From: Bacteroidota bacterium
GTDB lineage: Bacteria > Bacteroidota > Bacteroidia > Cytophagales > Spirosomataceae
NCBI GenBank assembly: GCA_020161355.1
Contig: JAIUOF010000007.1
Location: 186,001-250,000 of the forward strand
Direction of reading: 5' to 3'
Length of the DNA stretch: 64,000 nucleotides
The translations under genes were made by a program, and so were the position numbers. Positions 36,149 to 45,453 of this stretch are shown in pieces. Position 1 is the stretch's first letter. Each line of letters begins with the position of its first letter. The notes below the pieces were generated by a model, which made no database searches, was not told where the DNA came from, and worked only from the letters and a program-made list of their open reading frames with translations.

Positions 36149-36826
36149 ATGGCCAAAAAAATTCTGGTAATAGATGATGACGAAGATATTCTGGAATTGC
36201 TAACCTATAATCTTGCAAAAGAAGGTTATGAAGTAAAATCGGCCATAAATGGTCTTGAAGGAGTAAATTTGGCTCAGGATTTCATTCCGGACCTTATTTT
36301 GATAGATATCATGATGCCGGTGATGGATGGCATTGAAGCAGGAAAAATCATTAAAAATACTGAAAAACTTAAAAGTACAAGAGTAGTGTATCTCACCGCC
36401 AGAGCTGAGGAATATTCCGAAGTAGCTGCTTTTGAGATAGGTGCTGACGACTATCTGACCAAACCTATCAAACCAAGGGCTCTGATAAGCCGGATCAACG
36501 CCTTTTTCAGAAAAGAGACAGAAAAATCAACCGAAGAGGGAATATTGCAAATCGCAGGACTGATTATTAATAAAACCAATTATTCAGTTACTAAAAACGA
36601 TGGCAGCATAATTATTTTACCTAAAAAGGAATTTGAAATATTGTTTTTTCTAGCCTCAAATCCCAACAAAGTTCAATCCCGGGACAGTCTTTTACAAAAA
36701 ATCTGGGGTGCCGATATCTATGTCGTTGAAAGAACCATCGATGTTCATATAAGAAAAGTAAGGGAAAAAATCGGAGATGAATACATTGGAACACTCAAAG
36801 GAGTGGGCTATATGTTCAAATCCTAA
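36149..36826 (+). CDS. OmpR/PhoB-family response regulator
   Basis: 225 aa. The receiver domain (3-120) has the acidic pocket IDDDED (8-13), phospho-acceptor Asp53 in LIDIMMPVMDG, and conserved Thr and Lys in YLTARAEE and DDYLTKPI. The C-terminal winged helix (about 130-224) is OmpR-type: PKKEFEILFFLA, SRDSLLQKIWG, RTIDVHIRKVREKIG, GVGYMF. The PhoR-like kinase follows in the same direction 50 bp on. A PhoB-type role in phosphate control is the likely reading in Bacteroidota, but no pst or pho genes are nearby. Confidence 0.93.
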   Translation: MAKKILVIDDDEDILELLTYNLAKEGYEVKSAINGLEGVNLAQDFIPDLILIDIMMPVMDGIEAGKIIKNTEKLKSTRVVYLTARAEEYSEVAAFEIGADDYLTKPIKPRALISRINAFFRKETEKSTEEGILQIAGLIINKTNYSVTKNDGSIIILPKKEFEILFFLASNPNKVQSRDSLLQKIWGADIYVVERTIDVHIRKVREKIGDEYIGTLKGVGYMFKS

Positions 36827-36876
36827 ATTTTTCATTACTTTTGGATAATTTAATTTGACATAAGCGGTAATACCCT

Positions 36877-37932
36877 ATGTTCCTTACACCCCGTTGGATC
36901 TCTCTTTTTGCTGCTGTGTTGGTTGCGACTATTACAGTAGTTTTTTTGGGTTTTGTACCTCAGGTTGATGCCGGAATGCTTTTCGTAGCCGGAATCGCCT
37001 CTTTTTTTTCAACTTTCTTTTTTTTCTATTACATCATTGATTTGCTGGTTTTCAGAGAAGTAAATCAGATTTATGCTACCATTCAGAAATTAAAAATCAA
37101 CGATTTCTCCATTTCCCGCAAAAATCTTATCAAAAGTGTAAACCCACTGAAAAAATTAAACAGAGAAATTTCTAATTATGTAAGTAAAAAAGAAGAGCAG
37201 ATTGATGAGCTCAAGCGGATGGAAATTTTCAGAAGAGAATTTCTGGCCGATGTTTCTCATGAATTAAAAACCCCGATATTCGCCGCACAGGGCTTTGTTC
37301 ACACCTTGCTCGATGGTGCCCTGGAAGACCCCGAAGTAGCAGAGAGATTCCTGAAAAAAGCTGCCAAAAGTCTTGATGGCCTGGACGTGCTCGTGCGTGA
37401 CCTGGTAGTGCTATCGCAGGTAGAAACAGGTGACATGAAAATGAACTTTGTACAGGTCGAACTCGTAGAAATGGTGAGAGATATATTTGAACAATTGGAA
37501 AAAAAGGCTTCCAAGCGTGGAACAGTTATGCTGCTCAAGCCAAGGAACATAAAGTCAGTATTTGTTTTAGCCGATGCCCAACGCCTCTCTCAGGTGTTGA
37601 CCAATCTCATTGAAAACGGAATAAAATACGGAAAAGATGCAGGCAAGGTCGTGGTCGAGCTCACCGAAGAGAACAAAAAAGTGTTGATTTCGGTAGAAGA
37701 TGATGGGCCGGGAATTCCGGCTGAATTTTTGCCCAGAATATTTGAAAGATTTTTTAGAGTAGATAAAAGTAGGTCCCGGGAAACCGGCGGAACCGGTCTG
37801 GGCCTGGCAATCGTAAAGCATATTCTCAATGCCCATAACACTACCATAAACGTTACCTCAAAAATTGATAAAGGTACCAGATTTACTTTTACCCTCACCA
37901 GACCTATGAGAGAATTGGCTATAAATCCTTAG
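36877..37932 (+). CDS. PhoR-like sensor histidine kinase
   Basis: 351 aa. Two N-terminal transmembrane helices (about 9-30 and 34-57) with almost no loop between them suggest membrane rather than periplasmic sensing. A linker (about 60-118) leads to HisKA with FLADVSHELKTPIFAAQGF, phospho-acceptor His128, and HATPase_c with NLIENGIKYG, VEDDGPGIP, FERFFRVDKSRSRETGGTGLGLAIVKH (N, G1, F, G2 boxes in order, about 240-320). It should autophosphorylate and pass phosphate to Asp53 of the adjacent regulator. Confidence 0.93.
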   Translation: MFLTPRWISLFAAVLVATITVVFLGFVPQVDAGMLFVAGIASFFSTFFFFYYIIDLLVFREVNQIYATIQKLKINDFSISRKNLIKSVNPLKKLNREISNYVSKKEEQIDELKRMEIFRREFLADVSHELKTPIFAAQGFVHTLLDGALEDPEVAERFLKKAAKSLDGLDVLVRDLVVLSQVETGDMKMNFVQVELVEMVRDIFEQLEKKASKRGTVMLLKPRNIKSVFVLADAQRLSQVLTNLIENGIKYGKDAGKVVVELTEENKKVLISVEDDGPGIPAEFLPRIFERFFRVDKSRSRETGGTGLGLAIVKHILNAHNTTINVTSKIDKGTRFTFTLTRPMRELAINP

Positions 37933-37991
37933 TTTTTGTACTAAAAAGTGCCAATCGACCAGTAAGTTAAGATTCAATCAAGATTTTGGGT

Positions 37992-37999
37992 TAAATTTG
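37992..37999 (+). promoter_or_regulatory. Putative -7 promoter box of the pseudouridine synthase gene
   Basis: TAAATTTG matches TAnnTTTG exactly, 16 bp before the ATG at 38016, giving a very short leader. No clear -33 box. Confidence 0.35.
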
Positions 38000-38015
38000 C
38001 ATCAAAGTCAATTTG

Positions 38016-38768
38016 ATGGATCTTTCAAAATTTAAAAAACCTCCTAAAAGTATCGATATCGGGGATCTGATTATCTTCGAAAACGATAATTATTTGATTA
38101 TCAATAAGCCTCCCTTCGTGCCATCGCTTGACGAAAGAACCGCCGATAAATCATTGAGTATTCTTAGACTAGCCAGAGAACAATTTGGAGATGTGCAGCT
38201 TTGTCACCGATTGGATAAAGAAACTTCAGGAGCCTTAGTTATTGCCAAAAATCCCGAGGCGTATCGAAACCTTGCGATGCAGTTTGAACATCGGGAAGTG
38301 CAAAAAGACTATCATGCTGTAGTGAATGGGGTACATGATTTTGACAGTATTTCGGTATTCCTTCCTATTGCCACTTTAAAAGATGGTACCGCCGTAAGAA
38401 TCGACCGGGCCAAGGGTAAAATAGCTGAAACCGTATTTTTTACTTTGAAGAAATACCACCATCATACCCTGGTCAGATGTGTGCCTATCACAGGCCGTAT
38501 GCATCAGATCAGAGTCCATTTGCAGTGCCTTAAAGCCCCGATTGTTTGTGATCCAACTTATGGAGGTGATTATATATTTCTTTCCGAAATCAAAAGGAAG
38601 TTTAACCTAAAATCGGATACGGAAGAACTCCCGTTAATAAAAAGAGTGGCATTGCATGCTCACAGTATTTCGTTTCAGGATGTTGACGGTCAGGTGATTA
38701 GAGTAACTGCTCCCTATCCCAATGATTTTAATGTGCTGGTTGAAAAATTGGATAAGTTTATCCACTAG
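38016..38768 (+). CDS. RluA-family RNA pseudouridine synthase
   Basis: 250 aa from ATG 38016 (MDLSKFKKPP); the preceding TTG is not needed. Key motifs are ENDNYLIINKPPFVPS (about 22-37) and HRLDKETSGALVIAKN (about 68-83) with catalytic Asp71. PITGRMHQIRVHLQ and PIVCDPTYGG follow (about 160-190). Family enzymes isomerise uridine in 23S rRNA or tRNA. The site modified cannot be told. It has no S4 domain. Its end overlaps by 4 bp the end of the convergent AI-2E transporter gene. Confidence 0.93.
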   Translation: MDLSKFKKPPKSIDIGDLIIFENDNYLIINKPPFVPSLDERTADKSLSILRLAREQFGDVQLCHRLDKETSGALVIAKNPEAYRNLAMQFEHREVQKDYHAVVNGVHDFDSISVFLPIATLKDGTAVRIDRAKGKIAETVFFTLKKYHHHTLVRCVPITGRMHQIRVHLQCLKAPIVCDPTYGGDYIFLSEIKRKFNLKSDTEELPLIKRVALHAHSISFQDVDGQVIRVTAPYPNDFNVLVEKLDKFIH

Positions 38769-39859
38769 AATCTCAACTTAAACTTCTTTTTGGTTTCGGC
38801 TACATCTTTGTGGTCGGCATCGCCCAGCAGAAAGCCCCAGGCTTTAAGATGCTCACTGGAGTCAAAGATTACTTTTAGAATTGCAGTCAGTGGAAGTGCA
38901 AGAACAAGTCCTGAAACTCCCCAAAGGGTACCAAACAAAAGCAAGGAAATAATAGCTATCAAAGAATTGATACTTACTTTGTTGCCAACTACCATAGGCG
39001 TAATAAAGTTACCCTCCAGAAACTGAACTGCGGCAAACGACCCGGCCACCCCTACTGCATACCAATAGGAATCTTTGGTAATAAGTGCAACGATAATCGG
39101 TAATGCTGAACCTATTGCAATGCCGATATAGGGGATCAAAACCAAAACTGCGGCAAAAAAACCAAAAAATATGGCGTGTTCAATGCCCAAAATAAATAGT
39201 GAAGTGGTATTGAGAAGGCCCACAATCAAAATAACCAAAAGCAAACCTACCAGATAATTCTTTATCACCTCGTTTACCTTGTTTATAGTCAGACTTATCT
39301 TGTGTTTACTCGAAGTCTTCATCAGTTTAAAAATGAATGTTCGGAGAAAATCACGATAAAGTAAAAACAAGAAAATATAAAGCGGCAACAAAGAGAAATT
39401 CATTAAAAAGTTTGATGTAGTGGATAATGTCTGGCTCAAAACTTTTGTGCTGTTTTTCAAAATTTCAGTTACATATTTCTGACTCTCGGAAATCAACTGT
39501 GTATGTGAAATCCGGAAATTGTGTCTTAGTATTTTTTCAAATTCCGAAAACCATACAACTGATTTTTTCTCAATAATTGGAATTAAAGATTCTAATTCAA
39601 GGATTTGACTAATTATAAAATAGGTTGCCACTCCTATGAAAACCACTGATAGTAAAATAGTAATGGTAATAGACAACACCCGGTTTAGTCCTTTTTTTTC
39701 AAAAAAATTGGAAACAGGGAAAAGTAAAAATGAAAATAAACCCGCAATAATAAAAGGTATCAGGATGTCTTGCAAAACAAATAAACCATACACACAAATC
39801 ACAAAAATGATAAGCCCATGGGCGATTTTTTGGAGTCCTGCTGCCTGTGTTTTTGTCAT
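38765..39859 (-). CDS. AI-2E/PerM-family transporter
   Basis: 364 aa with about eight transmembrane helices. Family motifs include ILIPFIIAGLFSFLLFPVSNFFEKKGLNR (about 30-58), NYLVGLLLVILIVGLLNTTSLFILGIEHAIFFG (about 200-232), VLVLIPYIGIAIGSALPIIVAL, QFLEGNFITPMVVGNKVSINSLIAIISLLLFG (about 278-309) and the closing LALPLTAILKV. Members export or exchange small solutes, including AI-2, or act as Na+/H+ antiporters. The substrate is unknown here. The start overlaps the tatC stop by 4 bp, so the two genes are cotranscribed. Confidence 0.9.
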   Translation of the reverse strand: MTKTQAAGLQKIAHGLIIFVICVYGLFVLQDILIPFIIAGLFSFLLFPVSNFFEKKGLNRVLSITITILLSVVFIGVATYFIISQILELESLIPIIEKKSVVWFSEFEKILRHNFRISHTQLISESQKYVTEILKNSTKVLSQTLSTTSNFLMNFSLLPLYIFLFLLYRDFLRTFIFKLMKTSSKHKISLTINKVNEVIKNYLVGLLLVILIVGLLNTTSLFILGIEHAIFFGFFAAVLVLIPYIGIAIGSALPIIVALITKDSYWYAVGVAGSFAAVQFLEGNFITPMVVGNKVSINSLIAIISLLLFGTLWGVSGLVLALPLTAILKVIFDSSEHLKAWGFLLGDADHKDVAETKKKFKLRF

Positions 39860-40713
39860 TCTTTCTCTTCTTTTAGTTTTCTATTATAAACTCTTTGGGA
39901 TACTAATATACTAACTTCATACAAAAAGAAAAGCGGGATAGCCACTACCACCTGACTTATCATATCTGGCGACGGGGTTATGACAGCCGCTACAATGAGG
40001 ATAATAACTATGGAATGTTTGCGGTATTCTTTCAAAAAAGCCGGGGTTACCACGCCTATTCTGGTCAATACAAATATGGCCATGGGTAGCTGAAACGTAA
40101 CCCCGCAAGCCAAAGTCAAAGTAGCCAGGATTGAAATATAAGATTGAATATCAAATTGGTTTTTAATGCTTTCGTCGATTTGGAAGTTTACCAAAAAGTT
40201 AATAGCAAAAGGAGCCACAATAAAATACCCAAACATAACACCCAGGAAAAAGAGAGCAGTTACAAAAAAAACTGAACCCGTCGCAGCTTTCTTTTCGGTG
40301 ATTTTTAAACCGGGTTTAATGAATCTCCAAATTTCCCAAAATACATAGGGAAAAGCAAAAAGTAATCCTATAATCGCAGAGGCAGTAAGAGCCATCATAA
40401 ATTGCCCGGAAACCTCGCGGCTCATCAAGGTGAAATTCAATTCACTTACACACAAACTTTCGATTCCCACCATCTTCCCCAATTCGCAAAGCTTTCTGTA
40501 AGTCCAGAAGTCGGGTCTTGAAGGGCCCAAAATAATATTTTTAAATATCCAGGACATTGAAAACCATGCACCAATCATAAAAATCAGGATTGCTGCAACC
40601 GACCTTATTATATGCCAGCGAAGCTCCTCGAGGTGTTCAATAAAAGTCATTTCTTTTTCCCCTGATGTCTCTTCATCATCGTAATCGTAGTAGGGGGTCT
40701 GGTCTAAAGGCAT
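39856..40713 (-). CDS. tatC: Sec-independent translocase subunit TatC
   Basis: 285 aa. After an acidic N-terminal tail (DYDDEETSGEKE) comes the conserved MTFIEHLEELRWHIIRS (about 22-38), then six membrane helices, with AFPYVFWEIWRFIKPGLKITEKK (about 119-141) containing the family's FxFPYxxxExWxFxxPGL motif. TatC is the twin-arginine signal receptor in the inner membrane. tatA is not in the window. The extra-long first periplasmic loop (about 55-100) is seen in Bacteroidota TatC. Confidence 0.97.
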   Translation of the reverse strand: MPLDQTPYYDYDDEETSGEKEMTFIEHLEELRWHIIRSVAAILIFMIGAWFSMSWIFKNIILGPSRPDFWTYRKLCELGKMVGIESLCVSELNFTLMSREVSGQFMMALTASAIIGLLFAFPYVFWEIWRFIKPGLKITEKKAATGSVFFVTALFFLGVMFGYFIVAPFAINFLVNFQIDESIKNQFDIQSYISILATLTLACGVTFQLPMAIFVLTRIGVVTPAFLKEYRKHSIVIILIVAAVITPSPDMISQVVVAIPLFFLYEVSILVSQRVYNRKLKEEKE

Positions 40714-40760
40714 TTCTTTTTGTCTAATTTTAATTACAAATATATCTATGAATAAACAAA

Positions 40761-40790
40761 AAACCTCATAGCACTGAGTCCATGAGGTTT
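40761..40790 (-). terminator. Terminator after glyA
   Basis: AAACCTCAT (40761-40769) pairs with ATGAGGTTT (40782-40790) over a 12-nt loop, with flanking A/T runs. It sits between glyA (stop at 40810) and the start of tatC. Confidence 0.88.
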
Positions 40791-40809
40791 TTTTTGAGTA
40801 TTTTGAATC

Positions 40810-42102
40810 TTATTTAAAAAGCGGAAACCATTTCATCCACTCATTCACTTCATTTTTTACCAAGTTGATGGTTTCCTCATTGTCGTGATTCATCAAAACT
40901 TTGTCAACCAGGTCAACTACTTTTTTGAAGTCATTTTCACTTAAACCTCTGGTGGTCATGGCTGCAGTACCTACCCTTATTCCAGAAGTTGTCATAGCCG
41001 ACTCCTCATCAAATGGCACCATGTTTTTGTTTACGGTGATGTCAGCTTTTATCAACGCATTTTCGGCCAGTTTACCATTCAATCCTTTTGGTCTTAAGTC
41101 AATTAAGGCCAGGTGGTTATCTGTACCTCCAGAAATCACTTTGTAACCTTTTTCCATAAATGCCTCGGCCATTACTTTTGCGTTTTTCTGAACCTGATGG
41201 GCATAGTTGGTAAAGTTTTCAGTCAGAGCTTCTCCAAAAGCCACTGCTTTAGCAGCGATAATATGCTCTAATGGACCACCCTGAGTACCCGGGAAAACCC
41301 CTGAGTCAAGCAAAGAGGACATCATTCTGATTTTACCTTTGGGAGTTTTGATTCCCATTGGATTTTCAAAGTCATTTCTCATCATGATTACCCCACCACG
41401 GGTTCCTCTCAAGGTTTTGTGAGTAGTGGTTGTAACGATATGACAATGATCAAAAGGATCATTAAGCAAGCCTTTGGCTATTAATCCTGCCGGATGTGAA
41501 ATATCAGCAAGCAGCAGAGCCCCTACTTTATCGGCAATACTTCTAAGTCTGGCATAATCCCAGTCTCTGGAATAAGCCGAAGCTCCGCAAATGATGAGTT
41601 TTGGTTTTTCGGCAGCGGCTGTGGCCTCTACTTTGTCCCAATCAATAAGACCTGTTTCTTTTTCTACACCATAGAAAAATGGCTGAAAATATTTTCCGGA
41701 TATATTTACCGGGCTACCATGTGACAGGTGTCCACCGTGTGAAAGGTTAAAACCCAGAATCTTGTCACCCGGCTGCAGACAAGCCAGAAATACCGCCATG
41801 TTGGCCTGAGCACCAGAATGGGGCTGCACATTGGCCCAGGTGAGGTTGAAAAGTTGTTTTAGTCTATCAATGGCAATTTGTTCCACCTGATCTACTACTT
41901 CACAGCCACCATAATATCTTTTCCCGGGCAGTCCCTCGGCATATTTGTTGGTGAGTACACTTCCTGCCGCCTCCATAACCTGGGGCGATACAAAGTTTTC
42001 TGATGCAATCAACTCAATACCATGGAGTTGACGGTCATGTTCTTTCTGAATCAAATCAAAAATCTGGGCGTCTCTGTCGGGAGAAGAATTCAATAAAGGC
42101 AT
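40810..42102 (-). CDS. glyA: Serine hydroxymethyltransferase
   Basis: 430 aa from ATG 42102 (MPLLNSSPDRDAQIFDLI); an upstream in-frame start at 42156 would add 18 residues with no homologous sequence. RQLHGIELIASENFVSP (about 24-40), NKYAEGLPGKRYYGGCEVVD (about 51-70), and the PLP lysine region TTTTHKTLRGTRGG (about 222-235) are diagnostic. The enzyme converts serine and THF to glycine and methylene-THF in the cytoplasm. Confidence 0.97.
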   Translation of the reverse strand: MPLLNSSPDRDAQIFDLIQKEHDRQLHGIELIASENFVSPQVMEAAGSVLTNKYAEGLPGKRYYGGCEVVDQVEQIAIDRLKQLFNLTWANVQPHSGAQANMAVFLACLQPGDKILGFNLSHGGHLSHGSPVNISGKYFQPFFYGVEKETGLIDWDKVEATAAAEKPKLIICGASAYSRDWDYARLRSIADKVGALLLADISHPAGLIAKGLLNDPFDHCHIVTTTTHKTLRGTRGGVIMMRNDFENPMGIKTPKGKIRMMSSLLDSGVFPGTQGGPLEHIIAAKAVAFGEALTENFTNYAHQVQKNAKVMAEAFMEKGYKVISGGTDNHLALIDLRPKGLNGKLAENALIKADITVNKNMVPFDEESAMTTSGIRVGTAAMTTRGLSENDFKKVVDLVDKVLMNHDNEETINLVKNEVNEWMKWFPLFK

Positions 42103-42405
42103 TAGTATAGAATCAAGAATATTTGAAAAAATATGATTTTTTAAAACCGCCCGCAAAATTAAGAATCTTTTTTTAGTAAAATGATTATTGATTGATTTTT
42201 AGGAGATAAACTTTGAAAAATTATCTCTCATATTCAAAATTTGAAATATGCAATATCTTTTATAAATCGTAAATTATTTAGTTTATCCTTTTTTCAAAAA
42301 ATGATTTCGAAAATAAATACCGGACTTTTTATTGAAAAGTATGATGAATGGCTTTAGTTTTTTAGGTTTTCTCATTTAAATTGCACTTTTTAATCTTAAA
42401 ATACA
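42103..42405. other. Intergenic region between divergent glyA and S46 peptidase genes
   Basis: 303 bp, AT-rich. It should contain both promoters; on the glyA strand TATTCTTG near 42114 is one mismatch from the -7 consensus. A 7-bp inverted repeat GAGATAA/TTATCTC occurs at 42203-42227. No riboswitch-like structure or small gene is seen. Confidence 0.4.
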
Positions 42406-44559
42406 ATGAACAAACTAAAACTACTATTATTGGGTTTTCTGCTTTTTGCTGAAACATCCTTCGCCAATTTCCCGCCTGATGAGGGAATGTGGTTGCCTTC
42501 ATTGATTGGGAAAAATTACCAACAAATGAAAAAACAGGGCTTTAAGCTCACAGCCAAAGATATTTATGATATCAATAATGCCAGTCTAAAAGATGCCATC
42601 GTATGGTTTGGCGGTTTCTGTACCGGTGAAATTGTCTCAAGTCAAGGCATGGTTTTTACCAATCACCACTGCGGTTATGATGCTATTGCTGGCAAAAGTA
42701 CACCTGAAGACAATATTTTGGATAATGGATTCTGGGCTAAAACCAATGCAGATGAAAAACCTATCGAGGGCCTTTGGGTGCAAATTTTAGTAAGAATGGA
42801 AGATGTTTCAGATCAGATTTTACCCCAGCTCGCCGGACTCAGTGAAAAAGACCGGGCCGCAAAAGTAAATCAGTTGGGTCAGGAGATTTCTAAAAAAGCA
42901 ACTGAAGGAACGGCCTATACCGCCAGAGTGAGTGAGTTTGCCAAAGGAAACGCTTATTATTTATATGTTTTCGAGAAATTTGACGATATCAGACTCGTAG
43001 GTACTCCACCACAGTCTATCGGAAAATATGGTGGTGATACCGACAACTGGGAATGGCCACGCCATACCGGTGACTTTTCGGTGTTTAGAATTTATGCCAG
43101 CAAAGAAAATAAAGCTGCAAAATATAGTGCTGAGAATGTACCTTATAAACCCAAAAAGCATTTGCCAGTTTCACTGAAAGGTATCAAGCCCGGTGATTTC
43201 TCGATGGTTTTTGGTTTTCCGGGTCGTACCAACCGCTTCGAAAACTCTATGGGTGTGAAGCTTGCCGTGGAAAAAACCAATATGGCGATCGTAAAAAACC
43301 GTGACATCAGACTCAAAGCCTGGAAAGAAGAAATGGATAAAGATGTGGCTGTAAAATTAAAACTGGCTTCAGAATATGCTTCCATTGCCAATTACTGGAA
43401 ATATTTTATTGGCCAAACAGAACAACTCAAAAAGTTGAATGTATATGACCAGAAACTAAAATTGGAGGCCGGATTTAAAGAGTGGGCAAAAGGAAAACCA
43501 GAATATGAGCACATTTTTGATGAGTGGGCAAAAGCCTATGAAGCATATACCCCGATTGCAACCCATAATCCATATTTATCACAAGGTATAATGGGAACTT
43601 CCCTGGCGGCCAATGTATTAGGTTTCAGAAGTCTTGAAGCTCAGATGAAAGGAGAGATAACAGCAGAGACCAAGGCAAAAATTAAAGAAACTGCTATGGC
43701 CAACATGACCGAGTATCTTAATTCTGTCAATGTGCCTTCAGACAAAAAGATCTTCGCTCAGACTCTTCAGGTATTTTATGAAGACATAGCCAAAGACCAG
43801 CATCCTGAAATCATAAGTGAGATTCTTGCCACAGCCGGTTCCAATACTCCGGCTGCAGCTTTTGCAAAATATGCCGATATGGTTTATGCCAACTCTATAT
43901 TTAATTCGAAAGAAAAAATGGAGAAGTTCTTAGAGAATCCTACTGTCGAGGCCCTCAATGCTGACCCTGCCTATAAATATTACATGGGATTTTTGAAAAA
44001 TTATCAAACCAAATATGGCAAACAGGTTGCTGAATTTCAGGAAACAGACAAAAGATTAGCCCGTACTTACATAAAAGGTATGACCGAGTATAATCCTTCG
44101 GCGGTGGCTTATTATGATGCCAACTCTACCATCAGAATTACTTATGGAAATGTACAGGACTATTCGCCAAAAGACGGGGTAAAATACAGCTATCGTACCA
44201 CAGGTGAAGGCGTAATGGAAAAATATAAACCCGGTGATTATGAGTTTGATTTGCCTCAGAAGTTTATTGAGCTTTATAATGCCAGAGATTTTGGAAGATA
44301 TGCTGATAAAGATGGTGAACTACCGGTAGGCTTTATTACCAACAATGATATAACCGGCGGAAATTCAGGTAGTCCTGTTCTCAATGCCAAAGGCGAGTTA
44401 ATCGGGTTAGCATTTGATGGCAACTGGGAGGCGATGTCAGGAGATATTATTTTTGACAAAAAATACAAAAGATGTATCAATGTTGATATCAGATATGTCC
44501 TTTGGACAATCGAAAAATTGGGTGGCTCATCATTAGTTAATGAGCTGACCATTAAGTAA
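42406..44559 (+). CDS. S46 family dipeptidyl peptidase (DPP7-like)
   Basis: 717 aa with signal peptide (about 1-20, ending TSFA). NFPPDEGMWLPSLI (21-34) is the family start. Catalytic elements are TNHHCGYD (His87/His88), the Asp-containing middle near 225, and GGNSGSP (Ser654). Eighteen residues after Ser654 lies Gly672, in FDGNWEAMSGD. In studied S46 enzymes this site is Gly in DPP7 (hydrophobic P1) and Arg in DPP11 (acidic P1), so DPP7 specificity is inferred. It acts on oligopeptides in the periplasm or at the surface. Confidence 0.93.
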   Translation: MNKLKLLLLGFLLFAETSFANFPPDEGMWLPSLIGKNYQQMKKQGFKLTAKDIYDINNASLKDAIVWFGGFCTGEIVSSQGMVFTNHHCGYDAIAGKSTPEDNILDNGFWAKTNADEKPIEGLWVQILVRMEDVSDQILPQLAGLSEKDRAAKVNQLGQEISKKATEGTAYTARVSEFAKGNAYYLYVFEKFDDIRLVGTPPQSIGKYGGDTDNWEWPRHTGDFSVFRIYASKENKAAKYSAENVPYKPKKHLPVSLKGIKPGDFSMVFGFPGRTNRFENSMGVKLAVEKTNMAIVKNRDIRLKAWKEEMDKDVAVKLKLASEYASIANYWKYFIGQTEQLKKLNVYDQKLKLEAGFKEWAKGKPEYEHIFDEWAKAYEAYTPIATHNPYLSQGIMGTSLAANVLGFRSLEAQMKGEITAETKAKIKETAMANMTEYLNSVNVPSDKKIFAQTLQVFYEDIAKDQHPEIISEILATAGSNTPAAAFAKYADMVYANSIFNSKEKMEKFLENPTVEALNADPAYKYYMGFLKNYQTKYGKQVAEFQETDKRLARTYIKGMTEYNPSAVAYYDANSTIRITYGNVQDYSPKDGVKYSYRTTGEGVMEKYKPGDYEFDLPQKFIELYNARDFGRYADKDGELPVGFITNNDITGGNSGSPVLNAKGELIGLAFDGNWEAMSGDIIFDKKYKRCINVDIRYVLWTIEKLGGSSLVNELTIK

Positions 44560-44577
44560 AATATATCAATAATATTA

Positions 44578-44611
44578 GGGAGGCACGAAGTAGTTCGTGT
44601 CTCTTTTTTTT
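44578..44611 (+). terminator. Terminator after S46 peptidase
   Basis: GAGGCACGAA and TTCGTGTCTC pair around GTAG (44580-44603), then a run of eight T. One G-T pair and one mismatch interrupt the stem. Confidence 0.85.
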
Positions 44612-44727
44612 GTAAAATTCTAACAAAAAATTTAATTTAAGGAATAAATTCATATATCTTTAAGGGGACTTTAAAATAGCCATTATTAATTTTTGCGGTT
44701 TTAAAAGCCGTTTTTAACCTGTAAACT

Positions 44728-45402
44728 ATGTATGACTTCGAGGATTCTTTTCCGCTTTTGGCGGAAATAGAGCCCGTTACTTCTCTCACCGACCTCCTTG
44801 TTTCTTTTTCAGGATTTTATTTTTTTATACTCTTAAAAAAAGAACCCGGTAAAGGAAATGTCACCTTTTGGTGGAGAAATTTCTTTCTCTTCATGGGATT
44901 ATCTACTTTTTTTGGCACCTTTTCTCATATTTTGGAACATAAAGGGTATCAGAAAATCTATTTTGTCCTTTGGAATATCATGCAGATTTTGGGAGGTCTT
45001 GCTATGTTTTATGCCCAAAGAGCAGCTATTTCCGAAGTTACTAATAAAATTTTGGCCAAAGTATTATTGTTTTTTGCCAACTTACAACTCATGATTTTTA
45101 TTCCTTCTGTGCTGTATTTTCAGGATTTCAAGGTGGTAGCCTTTAATTCGCTTTTAGTGATAATCCTGATGTTATTATTGTTTTTCCCACGTACACAAAA
45201 CACCAAATCTTCATTTTCTTTGATTTGGTTTGGTTTTATTATTTCAGTTTTGACCGTTTTTATCCATCAACAGAAAATCGGTTTTTCCAGATGGTTTAAT
45301 CACAAAGATGTTTCCCATATATTGATGATTCTGAGCTTGTGGTTGATAAACAAAGGAGTAAGAGTGCGACATCAGCTGTCAGGAGGTTTTGCAATTGCTT
45401 AA
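44728..45402 (+). CDS. Seven-helix membrane protein, CREST/DUF6962-like
   Basis: 224 aa, nearly all membrane helices (about seven). Polar residues recur within helices: EPVTSLTDLL near the start of helix 1, GTFSHILEHKG in helix 2 (Ser and His), NIMQILGG in helix 3, and FNHKDVSHILMI near the last helix (His, Asp, His). A Ser, Asp and His set arranged this way is typical of the CREST hydrolase superfamily (ceramidases, PAQR proteins). I therefore infer a possible lipid hydrolase, though this is not proven. It follows the S46 terminator and precedes the rhodanese gene by 51 bp. Confidence 0.6.
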   Translation: MYDFEDSFPLLAEIEPVTSLTDLLVSFSGFYFFILLKKEPGKGNVTFWWRNFFLFMGLSTFFGTFSHILEHKGYQKIYFVLWNIMQILGGLAMFYAQRAAISEVTNKILAKVLLFFANLQLMIFIPSVLYFQDFKVVAFNSLLVIILMLLLFFPRTQNTKSSFSLIWFGFIISVLTVFIHQQKIGFSRWFNHKDVSHILMILSLWLINKGVRVRHQLSGGFAIA

Positions 45403-45453
45403 AATGAATATTTTGACTAAATTGCTCCTGATTATTTCAAAAAATGTTTTCTG

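Noticed and set aside
42203..42227. Inverted repeat GAGATAA/TTATCTC as an operator
   Set aside because: Seven-bp arms with an 11-bp spacer in very AT-rich DNA are expected by chance; no second copy.
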